A program made the translations under genes and the position numbers. DNA of 56,702 nt from Mesorhizobium prunaredense (GTDB lineage: Bacteria > Pseudomonadota > Alphaproteobacteria > Rhizobiales > Rhizobiaceae). Within the stretch, counting starts at the first letter, position 1. Every line of letters begins with the position of its first letter. The DNA is taken from the NCBI RefSeq assembly GCF_900156895.1, contig NZ_FTPD01000056.1:151322-208023 (forward strand), read 5' to 3'. The notes under the pieces are model-generated. The model had not been told where the DNA came from, made no database searches, and was given only the letters and a program-made list of their open reading frames with translations. This document shows positions 37,260 through 46,395 of this stretch, piece after piece.

Positions 37260-38024
37260 TCAGTTGGTCAGGCCGATCTCGCGCATCTTGACGTAGACGA
37301 CCTCGTCGGGCTCGCCGGTCTCAGGCAGCCCGAACAGCGACTGGAACTCCTTGATCGCTGCCTTGGTGCGGGCCCCGACCACGCCATCGAGCTGCATGTC
37401 GTCATTGCCGAATGCCTTCAACCCGGCCTGGATCTTGATGATGCGGGCGTCGGGTGCCTGCGCTGGCGCATCTGCCGGCGAAGCCGAGACGGGAATCGCG
37501 GCCGTGTCGTCCGGACGGGGTGCCGGATGCGGCACGACTGTCGAGGCGGTTGGCGTGGCGCCCAGTTGATCGAGCAGAACACTGTCGATCTCGCCGGAAG
37601 CGTTGAGCCCGACCTTCTGCTGATAGGCTTGTATGGCCTTACGCGTGTTGGGGCCGGAAATGCCGTCGACGGTGCCGGAATAGAAATCGAGATCCTTCAA
37701 TATGCCCTGGACCTGCTCGACAACCGGATCGCTCTTGATCGGGGCCGGGTCCGGCCGCACGATGTTGATGGTGGTTTCAGGCTCGTCGGCGCCGGCTCGA
37801 GGAAAGCTCTGCATGCTCCTGGTCGCAAAAAACGCGCCGGCATGAGGAAAAGGCTGATACCACAAAGCGTTCGCCGAGACGTAGAACAGCGTCACCAGGA
37901 AGGCGGTCGAACCGCCAACCAGAACCGGATTGCGTGAAATCTGGCTGCCGAGGGCGACCGCGCTGCGTTGGAAGGCATTGCCGCGGCGCTTGACCGCCTT
38001 AGGCTGTTTTGCGGAGCGAGCCAT
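37260..38024 (-). CDS. Membrane-anchored protein with two peptidoglycan-binding domains
   Basis: 254 residues from the ATG reading MARSAKQPKAVKR. A basic cytoplasmic start, one membrane helix (about 33-55), then two PG_binding_1 repeats: about 98-155 (VQGILKDLDFYSGTVDGISG with TRKAIQAYQQKVGL) and about 190-250 (IQAGLKAFGNDDMQLDGVVG with TKAAIKEFQSLFGL), joined by a Pro/Ala linker. It would tie the inner membrane to the cell wall. The start lies 26 bases inside the end of the upstream DivJ-like kinase gene, so the two are coupled; a link between cell-cycle signalling and the envelope is inference. Confidence 0.85.
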   Translation of the reverse strand: MARSAKQPKAVKRRGNAFQRSAVALGSQISRNPVLVGGSTAFLVTLFYVSANALWYQPFPHAGAFFATRSMQSFPRAGADEPETTINIVRPDPAPIKSDPVVEQVQGILKDLDFYSGTVDGISGPNTRKAIQAYQQKVGLNASGEIDSVLLDQLGATPTASTVVPHPAPRPDDTAAIPVSASPADAPAQAPDARIIKIQAGLKAFGNDDMQLDGVVGARTKAAIKEFQSLFGLPETGEPDEVVYVKMREIGLTN

Positions 38025-39738
38025 GCCTGTCCCCTTTCGTCTCCGCCTTGGCCGCAGGCATCGGCAGTACGCCGGGCTTGTCATTCGAACGTCCTTTCGG
38101 TCCGTTCACCGGCAAGCCGATCGTGACCGTGGTGCCCTCCCCCGGCATGCTTTCGATCGACATCGTGCCCTCGTGCAGCGCCACCAGACCCTTCACCAGC
38201 GACAGGCCGAGCCCGGTGCCCTCGAAGCGGCGCGTATAGTCGTTCTGGATCTGCATGAACGGCTTGCCGAGATTGGCAAAGTCTTCCTCGGCGATGCCGA
38301 TGCCGGTGTCCCTGACCCAGAAATGCAGTCGCGAGCCGATCCGCTTGGCGCCGACGACGACATCGCCGCCATCGGGCGTGAACTTGATGGCGTTGGAGAC
38401 GAGGTTGATGAGTATCTGCTGCACGGCACGACGGTCGGCGTTTATCTCGCCTGCATCCGGTGCGATCTGGGCCTGTAGATCGATGTTCTTTGCCTCGGCC
38501 TGCAAGCGCATCATCGACTGGCACATTTCGACGGCTTCCACGAAACGGAATGGTTCCGGCTCGGTTGCATAGGCACCGGCTTCGATCCTCGATACGTCGA
38601 GTATCGAGGTGACGACGGCAAGCAGATGCTGGCCGGACTCCTTGACCAGGCCGACATATTCCTTCTGGCGCGGATCCTTGAAGGTGCCGAACATCTCATG
38701 CAGCAGCATGTCGGAAAAACCGATGATGGCGTTCAACGGCGTGCGCAGTTCGTGGCTGACGACCGCCAGAAACCGTCCCTTTGCCACTTCGGCAGACGCG
38801 GCCGCCTCTTTCGCAGTGGCAAGCTCTTCGCGCAAGCCAGCGAGTTCGTCGTTTTCGCGCAGGATGAACGTGAGGACGTCCTGCTGCTCTTCCCCGCGCG
38901 CCAATTCAAGCGAAAACGGCCGGTAATTGTCCGCCGTCGGGCCATTGCTGTTTTGCGGCAGCCGGACGCGAAGATCCAGCCGGCGCACCGGCGCGCCATC
39001 GCGCATGTCGGCCAGCGCGCTGAGGTATGCGACGCGATCGGATAGATGGATGCGGTCGAACAGGCCAGTACCGCACAGCAGTTCCGGCTGCAGCTTCAGG
39101 ATCGTGCGCGCCTTTGCCGACGCATCCAGAACCTCGCCATGCCTGCCGGCCCGCAGGACAACGGCGTCGATGATGTTCTCGAGCCGGTCGTCGGTCGCCG
39201 AATCAAGCTGCGCGTCGGCCGGGCTGCCAAGCGCTGCGCCGCGGGGAACGAGGGTGAGCGCCCAAGCCAGCGGCAACAGCCAGTGCCAAGCGGCTGTTAC
39301 CGCCGGGCCGAACGGAAAGACAGAACCGGCAAAAGCCTGCAGCAGGATAGCGACAAATGCGGATACGGCACCGCAGAGTGTAGCGCGACGAGACCCGCCG
39401 ATCCACCAGGCTTCGAAAGGCAGCGCGACGACAAGCATGGCGACCGGCGAGGCCATCCCGCCCGCCGCAGCAATGACACCGGCAAGAGCAAGACTGCCCA
39501 TCACCAGGGCGACCTGGCCGGCGAACGCCATCTTGCCCGATGCTGCCACCAGCAAGGCAGCAAACCAGCAGAGGCCGAACGTCGCAAAGATCGCAGCCAT
39601 GGTCACGGCCACGCCCATGCCCGAGGTGACCAGCGTGACTGCTGCGCCTGCGGCAAAGAACGGAGCGGCCAGCATGACACCGACAAACCGCCTCTGGCAC
39701 CGGCGGTCGTTCTGTCCGAGGATCGACGGATGAACCAT
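37999..39738 (-). CDS. Membrane sensor histidine kinase, DivJ-like
   Basis: About 579 residues (start uncertain between 39801 and 39738). The N-terminal third has about five to six hydrophobic helices, followed by a PAS-like region (about 185-280), a short coiled coil, HisKA with His329 in VSHELRTPLNAIIGFSDML, and HATPase boxes (VRDTGIGIAEEDF, GTGLGLSLVKGLVAL). There is no receiver domain. The polytopic N-terminus plus the H-box sequence fit the DivJ kinases that phosphorylate DivK in Caulobacter and rhizobia. It is followed by a coupled peptidoglycan-binding protein gene. Confidence 0.72.
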   Translation of the reverse strand: MVHPSILGQNDRRCQRRFVGVMLAAPFFAAGAAVTLVTSGMGVAVTMAAIFATFGLCWFAALLVAASGKMAFAGQVALVMGSLALAGVIAAAGGMASPVAMLVVALPFEAWWIGGSRRATLCGAVSAFVAILLQAFAGSVFPFGPAVTAAWHWLLPLAWALTLVPRGAALGSPADAQLDSATDDRLENIIDAVVLRAGRHGEVLDASAKARTILKLQPELLCGTGLFDRIHLSDRVAYLSALADMRDGAPVRRLDLRVRLPQNSNGPTADNYRPFSLELARGEEQQDVLTFILRENDELAGLREELATAKEAAASAEVAKGRFLAVVSHELRTPLNAIIGFSDMLLHEMFGTFKDPRQKEYVGLVKESGQHLLAVVTSILDVSRIEAGAYATEPEPFRFVEAVEMCQSMMRLQAEAKNIDLQAQIAPDAGEINADRRAVQQILINLVSNAIKFTPDGGDVVVGAKRIGSRLHFWVRDTGIGIAEEDFANLGKPFMQIQNDYTRRFEGTGLGLSLVKGLVALHEGTMSIESMPGEGTTVTIGLPVNGPKGRSNDKPGVLPMPAAKAETKGDRHGSLRKTA

Positions 39739-40269
39739 ACGTTCGCAACCGGCGGCCATCGCGCCGGGCAACTCAACGTATCTGGCCCTTATCGAACTCA
39801 ACTCAACGCACTCGCACCTGGTCGTGAACAGCCCTGCTTCGCAGATTGCTTTTGTCGATCTGAAACTCGCATCCAGCGTTTAAGGAATGGATAAGGCAGG
39901 ACCGATCAATGCCCGGCCCGAGGCAGATATTGGGAGGCCGGCACCGCCAAACCTTGGCAATTGCGGCCATAGTAAATGGAGCGTTATCCGGGCGAACCGC
40001 CCTTCTGCCTCTGACAATCGCCCCGATGCGCCGCACGTCTGGAAAATACATAATGAAAACAGACGGATAGATGGTTAAGCTTAAGTGAAGAAAATCGGCT
40101 GGATTTGAGACAAATCCATTGCAAAATGCTTCGTTTCGAATTTGCCTAAAATTTGAGGAAAATTTTCGCTGACCGGGCAAGCCGTCCTTTGCGCGTCCAT
40201 GCCACTATCGTACCCATAAAGAGGTCATGTCGCACGAACACATGATCCGTCACGAATGAGGGCATACAG
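39739..40269. other. Intergenic region without a recognisable gene
   Basis: About 530 bases between the divergent DivJ-like kinase and DUF5330 genes. The right half (40030-40160) is A+T-rich and includes a palindrome TTAAGCTTAA at 40075-40084. Short open frames on both strands have no family resemblance and no good ribosome-binding sites. It probably contains the two divergent promoters and long leaders. Confidence 0.5.
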
Positions 40270-40620
40270 ATGGGCTTTCTGATCAGAATGGCTTTCTGGT
40301 TTTCGCTGGTGCTTCTGGCGCTGCCGCTGAATGTCGGCTCCGACGAGACAGGCCACCAAAGCGTCGGGCCGATCCAGGCGTTGTTTGCGGCACGCGAAGC
40401 GGTCGGCGACATTGCCGGCATATGCGAGCGCAAGCCCGACGTCTGCGAGACCGGCAAGTCCGCAATGCACACGATCACCGCCCGGGCCAAGGAGACAGCC
40501 AAGATCGCGGCCGCCATGTTGGACGACAAGGCCGCCGAACCCGACACGGCGACAACGACCGGCAGCGTGCCCGAAGACTTCGTCTTGCCGGCGAAAGTCG
40601 AATTGCCGGCGAAGAACTGA
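40270..40620 (+). CDS. DUF5330 family protein
   Basis: 116 residues with an N-terminal hydrophobic signal or anchor (about 2-21, IRMAFWFSLVLLALPL). The core contains AAREAVGDIAGICERKPDVCETG, with two cysteines spaced as in DUF5330, a small Rhizobiales-specific family. An exported location is likely. Function is unknown. Confidence 0.72.
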   Translation: MGFLIRMAFWFSLVLLALPLNVGSDETGHQSVGPIQALFAAREAVGDIAGICERKPDVCETGKSAMHTITARAKETAKIAAAMLDDKAAEPDTATTTGSVPEDFVLPAKVELPAKN

Positions 40621-40664
40621 GATATTTTTCAGCGCATCTGTCACAGCGCCGCAAGCCGTCCGGG

Positions 40665-40706
40665 CTAAAGCGCGTCGCATTTGACCGGCCTCACGCGACG
40701 CGCTTT
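40665..40706. repeat. Palindromic repeat, AAAGCGCGTCGC family, copy 3
   Basis: CTAAAGCGCGTCGC and GCGACGCGCTTTT flank ATTTGACCGGCCTCAC, nearly the loop of copy 1 (TTCGACCGGCGTCAT). It ends in TTTTCCTCTTTTT on the plus strand, so this copy may also work as a terminator for the DUF5330 gene. Confidence 0.75.
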
Positions 40707-40754
40707 TCCTCTTTTTCCGTGACGCGGCGTCGCCGGATGATTATATCCGGGGCT

Positions 40755-41183
40755 ATGACCACGACGATCCAAACGATCCGCGACGACTTCTCCCTGCTTG
40801 ACGAGTGGGAAGACCGCTATCGCTATGTGATCGAACTGGGCGAGGCCCTGCCGCCATTTCCCGATGAGGAACGCAACCCTGCCAACAAGGTGCCTGGCTG
40901 CGTCAGCCAGGTCTGGCTGACCACCGAGTATGGACCGGGGCCCGACCCAGTCGTCACCTTCGCCGGTGATTCGGACGCGCATATCGTGCGCGGCCTCGTC
41001 GCTATCATGCTGGCGCTGTTTTCCAGACGACCCGCCAGCGAGATCCAGAAAACCGACGCGGAAGCCACGCTGAAGGCACTTGGCCTCGACGAACACCTGT
41101 CGCCGCAACGCGCCAATGGTCTTCGTTCCATGGTCAAGCGCATCAAGCGCGACGCCGAGGCGGCCTTGAAGCAGACCGCCTGA
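40755..41183 (+). CDS. sufE: SufE-family sulfur acceptor protein
   Basis: 142 residues. The sulfur-accepting Cys49 lies in the conserved loop NKVPGCVSQVWL, and the C-terminal HLSPQRANGLRSMVKRIK is typical. SufE takes persulfide sulfur from the cysteine desulfurase SufS and hands it to the SufBCD scaffold for Fe-S cluster assembly. The suf operon itself is not in the window, so this is a detached sufE, which is common in rhizobia. Convergent with mucR across a shared terminator. Confidence 0.93.
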   Translation: MTTTIQTIRDDFSLLDEWEDRYRYVIELGEALPPFPDEERNPANKVPGCVSQVWLTTEYGPGPDPVVTFAGDSDAHIVRGLVAIMLALFSRRPASEIQKTDAEATLKALGLDEHLSPQRANGLRSMVKRIKRDAEAALKQTA

Positions 41184-41217
41184 TCATATCGATTGCTCCA
41201 GCATCGCCCAAGATCAA

Positions 41218-41239
41218 AACGGCGCCCGGAGGCGCCGTT
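41218..41239. terminator. Bidirectional terminator between sufE and mucR
   Basis: AACGGCGCC-CGGA-GGCGCCGTT, a perfect 9-bp G+C-rich stem 34 bases after the sufE stop and 34 bases past the mucR stop on the other strand. AAAA precedes it, which gives a short T-run for the minus-strand message. Confidence 0.8.
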
Positions 41240-41273
41240 GATCATCTAACCCAGGTTGGGAAGAGAGCCGGTA

Positions 41274-41699
41274 TCAGCGCCCCTTGCGCTTGCGGCCGAG
41301 ACCCATCTTCTTGGCGAGCTGTGAGCGGGCGGCGGCATAGTTGGGAGCAACCATCGGGTAGCTTGCGTCCAGGCCCCATTTTTCACGATACTCGTCGGGC
41401 GTCAGACCGTAGTGGGTCATCAAATGACGCTTCAGCGACTTGAACTTCTTGCCGTCTTCAAGACAGACGATGTAGTCGTCATGGACGGAGCGTTTCGGGT
41501 TTACTGCCGGCTTCTGCTTGTCGGCAGGAGGCTGTTCACTGGCCCCGCCTACGCGCCCGAGGGCGGCATGGACATCGGCGATGAGGCTCGGCAGCTCGCC
41601 GACCGGCACCGGATTGTTGCTGACATAGGCGGCTACGACGTCGGCCGTCAATTCGATCAGCGCATCACTATTTCTGGAAGGTGCTTCGATAATATCCAT
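41274..41699 (-). CDS. mucR: MucR/Ros-family zinc-finger transcriptional regulator
   Basis: 141 residues. The zinc site consists of Cys79, Asp82, His92 and His96 in CLEDGKKFKSLKRHLMTHYG, where Asp replaces the second cysteine, as is typical for MucR. The C-terminal KWGLDASYPMVAPNYAAARS and basic tail GLGRKRKGR are conserved. MucR acts as a global H-NS-like silencer of exopolysaccharide, motility and virulence or symbiosis genes by binding A+T-rich targets; the A+T-rich parts of the lasso cluster in this window would be candidates for silencing, which is inference. Confidence 0.95.
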   Translation of the reverse strand: MDIIEAPSRNSDALIELTADVVAAYVSNNPVPVGELPSLIADVHAALGRVGGASEQPPADKQKPAVNPKRSVHDDYIVCLEDGKKFKSLKRHLMTHYGLTPDEYREKWGLDASYPMVAPNYAAARSQLAKKMGLGRKRKGR

Positions 41700-42123
41700 G
41701 GCTTCCTGGCCCCAACGTGAGTTGTTTCTACCTGAGCCCTATTTTGATAGGTCGGGCATCGCGCGAAATTTTTGCAGGAAAGAGCCTCTGCGATTCGCGT
41801 CGCAGTATCCTAATGAGCCACTAAACCAAGTAAGTCAATTCGCTTCTTGCGCTGTATTCATCGATGGCAATAAAATATTCGACGATCAGCTTCAACCTTT
41901 CGTGCACTCTGTAATTTCGAGATATTTTTTGGCCCGACCAGCAACGGCTGACGCCATGTCGAGCTGCCGTTACATCCTCGATGGCCGGTAGAAGTTCCCA
42001 ATGCTTGGCTATGCTTGGTTGTGTTGCAGGCTATCTGGTTGTTTTCGGAATCTACAAAACCATAGGTTGCGATTTGCTGTTGGAAGCAAGCCTGAAATCA
42101 GCCTGCGGACCGGCGCCGATCCA
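41700..42123. other. A+T-rich leader region of mucR without a recognisable gene
   Basis: About 424 bases between mucR and the remains of the SH3-domain gene. The first 200 bases are A+T-rich, as expected for a MucR autoregulatory region. No convincing open frame is present on either strand. Confidence 0.5.
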
Positions 42124-42595
42124 TCAATGTGGGGTGATATATTTTCCGTAGACCCAGCCGGTGACGAAATTGCCGTTGTGTGCCGGATCGTGCCAGACTT
42201 CGCACCAGCGATAGCGGATCTTCTGTTCCTGCTTCCAGCGCATGACCCCGAAAATCGGAATCGATTTTCGGAAAGGATCATGCGCAGATTCAAAGATGCT
42301 ACAGCGTCCTTTGCGCGTCCAGAGGACGCGCGGCGCTGTAGTGCGGCTGCTTGGCGATGTCGAGCAAGTTTATGCCGCCGGTGCATCTCCCGGTCATCTG
42401 CAAAACGGCACCGTTGGGATAGGCGGCCTGCTTCTGGGACGATCCCGCCGGATACTTGCGCGCATTGAGCGCGTCGCCAAATGGGACGTTGGTCACTTGC
42501 CAAGCTGCGAACACGGTTGCATGAGATTGACCGATAAAGGCCAAGGCTGTCGAAGCGACGGCGAAAGCCGCAGCAGCGTGAAAACGGAACTTCAT
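42124..42595 (-). pseudogene. Secreted SH3-domain protein gene disrupted by a palindromic repeat insertion
   Basis: The intact first part starts at the ATG at 42595 (GGAGGA nine bases upstream): a signal peptide (to about residue 26) and the start of a bacterial SH3 domain with VTNVPFGDALNARKYP and YPNGAVLQMTGRCTGGINLL. The frame then runs into the repeat and stops at TAG 42299. Beyond the repeat the rest of the same domain continues in another frame: KQEQKIRYRWCEVWHDP, then NGNFVTGWVYGKYITPH and TGA at 42124-42126. The insertion both shifts the frame and adds a stop. The product may survive as a truncated protein of about 98 residues. Confidence 0.85.
42237..42341. repeat. Two-stem palindromic repeat, copy 2, inserted in the SH3 gene
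   Basis: Shares with the 26680-26784 element the blocks GCGCGTCC, GGACGCGC and CGAAAATCGATTCCGATTTTCG (here on the opposite strand). Stem one pairs CTACAGCGCC with the GGACGCTGTAG side; stem two is enclosed by GCGCATGATCC and GGTCATGCGC. The edges at 42237 and 42341 are approximate and come from the point where the SH3 coding sequence resumes. Confidence 0.85.
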
Positions 42596-42713
42596 TTTTC
42601 TCACTCCTCCGGCTCATCTCCTGGAGCCCGGCGCGAACATATACTCCGGCTCTTGAACCTGCGCTGATCGGCGTGTTCATTCTCCATACAAGTAACTTCC
42701 ACAGCGAGACGCA

Positions 42714-44864
42714 ATGACCCGAACCCCAGCATTTCCGACTGTCACACCGCCGCGACCAGAGAAGCGACCGGTCTTCGATGTGCATCATGGAGTAACCCGG
42801 ACGGACGACTATGCCTGGCTGAGAGCCAACAATTGGCAAGAGATGTTCAGGGATCCGTCGCTGCTCGACGCCCAGATCCGCGCCCATCTCGAAGCCGAGA
42901 ACGCCTATCAGGCAGCGCTCATGGCCGACACCGCCCAGGCGCGGAAGCAGCTTTTCAAGGAGATGAGGGGCCGTATCAAGGAGGACGATTCGTCTGTGCC
43001 GATGAAGGATGGGCCGTACGCCTATGGGTCATCTTTCAAGCTTGGCGGCGAGCAGCCGCGTTATTTCCGCACGCCGCGCGAGGGCGGCGACGAAGAGATC
43101 CTGCTCGACGGCGATCTCGAGGCCGAAGGAAAGGCCTATTTCCGCCTCGGCGGTGTCGACCATTCGACCGACCACCGCAAGCTTCTGTGGGCCTTCGACG
43201 ACAAGGGTTCCGAATTCTACACGCTTCGCGTCCGCGATCTCGCCGACGGCAACGATCTGGCAGACAGGATTCCGGATACCGGTGGCGGCGGCGTGTGGGA
43301 TGCCGGAAATGACGGATTTTTCTACACCCGCCTCGATCCCAACCACCGTCCTTCCAAGGTGCTGTTCCACGCCCTTGGCGACAGTCCTGAGAACGACCGG
43401 CTGATCTACGAAGAAACCGATCCAGGCTTCTTCATGAATGTCGGCGGCACACGCTCCAACGAGTGGATCATGGTTGGCATCAACGACCACGAGACCTCGG
43501 AATATCGCATCATGAGCGCCAGCGAGCCGTTCGCCGAACCGAAGCTGGTTGCTCCGCGCGAGACCGGCCTGCAATACGACCTCGAAGAAGGCGGCGATAT
43601 CTTCTTCATTCTCACCAATGCCGACGGCGCCAAGGATTTCAAGATCATGACTGCGCCGGCGAGCGACCCGGTGCGCGCCAACTGGCAGGAGCTGGTGCCG
43701 CACGAAGCGGGCCGGCTGATCCTTTCGGTGATCGGTTTCAAGGACCACATGGTCAGGCTTGAACGCAAGGAAGGCCTGCCGCGCATCGTCGTGCATGACC
43801 GCCACAGCGGCGAGGAACACCTCATCTCCTTCGACGAGGAAGCCTTCTCGCTCGGCCTGTCGGGATCCTATGAATACGATACCGAGATCATGCGCTTTTC
43901 CTACTCGTCCATGACAACGCCGGCGCAGGTCTTCGACTACAACATGCGGACCCGCGAGCGCGTGCTGCTGAAGACCCAGGAAGTTCCGTCCGGCCACGAC
44001 CCGGACCATTACGTGACGCGGCGGCTGATGGCGCCCGCAGCCGACGGCGAACTGGTGCCGATCTCGCTCATTCACCATCGCGACACGCCGCTCGACGGAT
44101 CAGCGCCTTGCCTGCTTTACGGCTACGGCTCCTACGGCATCACGGTCCCGGCCGCCTTCAACACCAATTTGTTTTCGCTGGTCGACCGCGGCTTCGTCTA
44201 CGCGATTGCCCACGTCCGCGGCGGCAAAGACAAGGGCTATGGCTGGTACGACGACGGCAAGCGGGCGCACAAGATGAACACGTTCACCGATTTCACCGCA
44301 GTCGCACACCACCTCGTCGCCGAGCGCTACACGGCTCATGATCGCATTGTCGCACAGGGCGGCTCGGCCGGCGGCATGCTGATGGGCGCGATCGCCAACA
44401 TAGCGCCGGAATGCTTCGGCGGCATCGTCGCCGAGGTTCCGTTCGTCGACGTACTCACCACCATGCTCGACGCGACCTTGCCGCTGACGCCGCCGGAATG
44501 GCCGGAATGGGGCAACCCGATCGCCTCGGCGGAGGACTACCGAACGATCGCCGCCTACTCGCCCTATGACAATGTCGCCGCGCTCGACTATCCGCCGATC
44601 CTGGCACTTGCCGGCCTTACCGACCCGCGTGTCACCTATTGGGAGCCGGCCAAGTGGGTGGCGCGGTTGCGCGACCGCAAGATCGGCGACAATCCGGTGC
44701 TGTTCAAGATCAATATGGACTCCGGTCATGCCGGCGCTTCCGGCCGGTTTTCCAGGCTCGAGGAAATCGCCTTCACCTATGCGTTTGCGCTGAAGGTGGC
44801 GGGCAAGGACGACCTTGCCACCACAGCGCCGCCGACCCTGTTGGACGCACAAACGGCGCTGTAG
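42714..44864 (+). CDS. ptrB: Oligopeptidase B (S9A serine peptidase)
   Basis: 716 residues. The N-terminal beta-propeller (about 70-410) is followed by an alpha/beta hydrolase domain with Ser551 in GGSAGG, Asp637 in LTDPRV and His672 in SGHAG. The order and spacing match the prolyl oligopeptidase family; the HVRGGKDKGYGWYDDGK region and the acidic residues before the active site fit the oligopeptidase B branch, which cleaves short peptides after Lys or Arg in the cytoplasm. No signal peptide is present. Gene stands alone, divergent from the broken SH3 gene. Confidence 0.95.
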   Translation: MTRTPAFPTVTPPRPEKRPVFDVHHGVTRTDDYAWLRANNWQEMFRDPSLLDAQIRAHLEAENAYQAALMADTAQARKQLFKEMRGRIKEDDSSVPMKDGPYAYGSSFKLGGEQPRYFRTPREGGDEEILLDGDLEAEGKAYFRLGGVDHSTDHRKLLWAFDDKGSEFYTLRVRDLADGNDLADRIPDTGGGGVWDAGNDGFFYTRLDPNHRPSKVLFHALGDSPENDRLIYEETDPGFFMNVGGTRSNEWIMVGINDHETSEYRIMSASEPFAEPKLVAPRETGLQYDLEEGGDIFFILTNADGAKDFKIMTAPASDPVRANWQELVPHEAGRLILSVIGFKDHMVRLERKEGLPRIVVHDRHSGEEHLISFDEEAFSLGLSGSYEYDTEIMRFSYSSMTTPAQVFDYNMRTRERVLLKTQEVPSGHDPDHYVTRRLMAPAADGELVPISLIHHRDTPLDGSAPCLLYGYGSYGITVPAAFNTNLFSLVDRGFVYAIAHVRGGKDKGYGWYDDGKRAHKMNTFTDFTAVAHHLVAERYTAHDRIVAQGGSAGGMLMGAIANIAPECFGGIVAEVPFVDVLTTMLDATLPLTPPEWPEWGNPIASAEDYRTIAAYSPYDNVAALDYPPILALAGLTDPRVTYWEPAKWVARLRDRKIGDNPVLFKINMDSGHAGASGRFSRLEEIAFTYAFALKVAGKDDLATTAPPTLLDAQTAL

Positions 44865-44895
44865 GAGCTTGATCTTGCGCACCATCCCCACCAGG

Positions 44896-44932
44896 GGAAA
44901 ATCGATTCCGGGTCAGGCCAGGTCGATTTTCC
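44896..44932. terminator. Hairpin after ptrB
   Basis: GGAAAATCGA (44896-44905) pairs perfectly with TCGATTTTCC (44923-44932). It lies 32 bases past the ptrB stop. The AAAATCGATT block is shared with the two-stem repeats elsewhere in the window, so it may be a degraded copy. No T-run follows. Confidence 0.45.
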
Positions 44933-45022
44933 GCTCGCAATTGCAATAGCTGCGCGCTACCCACTGCGCGGCTTTTCGCAGCCGCGCCACCCAAAATCAT
45001 CCAGTCACGCCAAGGGTCCGCC

Positions 45023-45406
45023 ATGCTGCTCATCGACGTTTATCTCGACAAATCGCCAATCCAAGGCATCGGTGTCTTTGCCAAGAACCACATTCCCCGC
45101 GGCACACTGGTCTGGAAGCTCGATCCCAATTACGACCGGCGCATCCCTGTCGAGGTCTATGAGCGCGAAACCGGGCCGGTTAGAGCCTATCTCGATCGCT
45201 ATTCCTATCCCGATCGGCGCGACCCGAACTTCGTCGTCTTCGAAGCCGACGACGCCCGCTACATGAACCATGCCGACGACCCGAATTGCGACGTCGCCTC
45301 GCCCGAGGAGACATATGCATTGCGTGACATCGCGCCCGGCGAGGAAATGACCTGCAACTACAATCATTTCTTCGAAACCGGCTTCGATTTCCTCGGCGAC
45401 CGCTGA
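45023..45406 (+). CDS. SET domain protein
   Basis: 127 residues, nearly a bare SET domain. The SAM and substrate motifs are visible: KSPIQGIGVFAKNHIPRG at the start, RYMNHADDPNCD (NHxxxPN) at about 85-96 and GEEMTCNYN at about 110-118. The eukaryotic type of SET enzyme methylates lysine; bacterial short SET proteins are known but their targets mostly are not. No post-SET cysteines are present. It is followed convergently by the cytochrome pair, 29 bases away. Confidence 0.88.
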   Translation: MLLIDVYLDKSPIQGIGVFAKNHIPRGTLVWKLDPNYDRRIPVEVYERETGPVRAYLDRYSYPDRRDPNFVVFEADDARYMNHADDPNCDVASPEETYALRDIAPGEEMTCNYNHFFETGFDFLGDR

Positions 45407-45435
45407 CGCGCCGCCATCCCGTCCGGTCCGCGGAA

Positions 45436-46386
45436 TCAGTTCGCTGGCTGCTTGCGCGCCGGATAGAAGCTGGGATGCGGCGGTATGGCCTTGAGATAGG
45501 CTGATATTGCCGCCCGGTCCTCGGGCGTCAACTCGGCCATGTTTCTCTGCACATCGACCATGGCGCCACCGACGGAATCGAAATCCGGGGTGAAGCCGGT
45601 CTCCAGAAAGTAGGCGATGTCGGCCTCCGACCAGTCACTGAGCCCGCCTTCGCCCGCGGTGATGTTCGGCACGATGCCGCTGCCTTCGGCAGCCGCGCCC
45701 CCCGCCAGCCACTCGCTCTTCCTGGTGCCGCCAGCAAAATCGCGCGGCGTGTGGCATTCGCCGCAATGGCCGGGCCCTTCGACCAGGTAACGGCCGGCCA
45801 TCACCGGATCCGGCGTGCCATCGGGGAAGGAGACCACCGACTGGTCACTCAAATAGAGACGTTTCCACAGCCCGACGCCGCGACGGATGTTGAACGGGAA
45901 TCCCAGCGAATTGGGCGGCGCCTTGCCGGCGACCGCCGGAAGCGTTTTCAGGAAGGCATGGAGATCGGCGATGTCGGCCGGCTTCATGCGTGCGTAGGAT
46001 GCATAGGGAAACGCCGGATAGAAGTGCTCGCCGCTCGGCGACACGCCCTTCAGCATGGCGTTGGCGAGATCTTCGACCGACCAGGCGCCGATACCGTCCT
46101 TGGCATCCTGCGAGATGTTCGGTGGCACGAAGATACCGAACGGCGTCTTGAGTTCGAGACCGCCGGCCAGTTGAAGACGGGCATCGCCTTGCGAGCCTGG
46201 CTTCGCATGACAGGACGTGCAGCCGCCGGCATAAAAAATGCGCCTGCCCCTGGCGGCATCGCCGGGGCCGAGTTGCGCCAGGGTCTCGGTGTCGAGCCTG
46301 ACCGGCGCCGACAGGAACCAGCCGGCAACCGCGCCGGCGGCGCCCAGAACGAGAGCGGCGCCGACGAGTTTTTTCAGCAGGCGCAT
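45436..46386 (-). CDS. Membrane-anchored dihaem cytochrome c
   Basis: 316 residues. An N-terminal anchor (about 5-25) and two CXXCH haem sites: Cys56-His60 (CTSCH) and Cys208-His212 (CGECH). The arrangement recalls the cytochrome c subunits of membrane dehydrogenases such as gluconate or alcohol dehydrogenase, but no dehydrogenase gene is adjacent. It sits nine bases after a cytochrome c-prime gene, so the pair probably forms an electron-transfer unit in the periplasm. Its maturation would depend on the ccm genes in this window. Confidence 0.92.
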   Translation of the reverse strand: MRLLKKLVGAALVLGAAGAVAGWFLSAPVRLDTETLAQLGPGDAARGRRIFYAGGCTSCHAKPGSQGDARLQLAGGLELKTPFGIFVPPNISQDAKDGIGAWSVEDLANAMLKGVSPSGEHFYPAFPYASYARMKPADIADLHAFLKTLPAVAGKAPPNSLGFPFNIRRGVGLWKRLYLSDQSVVSFPDGTPDPVMAGRYLVEGPGHCGECHTPRDFAGGTRKSEWLAGGAAAEGSGIVPNITAGEGGLSDWSEADIAYFLETGFTPDFDSVGGAMVDVQRNMAELTPEDRAAISAYLKAIPPHPSFYPARKQPAN

Positions 46387-46395
46387 CGCCCGCTA

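Noticed and set aside
40075..40084. TTAAGCTTAA palindrome considered as a CtrA site
   Set aside because: CtrA boxes need TTAA-n7-TTAA spacing; here the two TTAA are two bases apart.
39803..40180. Possible minus-strand protein of 125 residues in the gap before DUF5330
   Set aside because: No family resemblance, no ribosome-binding site and it crosses the A+T-rich promoter region.
41698..41991. Plus-strand frame of 97 codons upstream of mucR
   Set aside because: It runs through the mucR leader, has no ribosome-binding site and looks random in composition.
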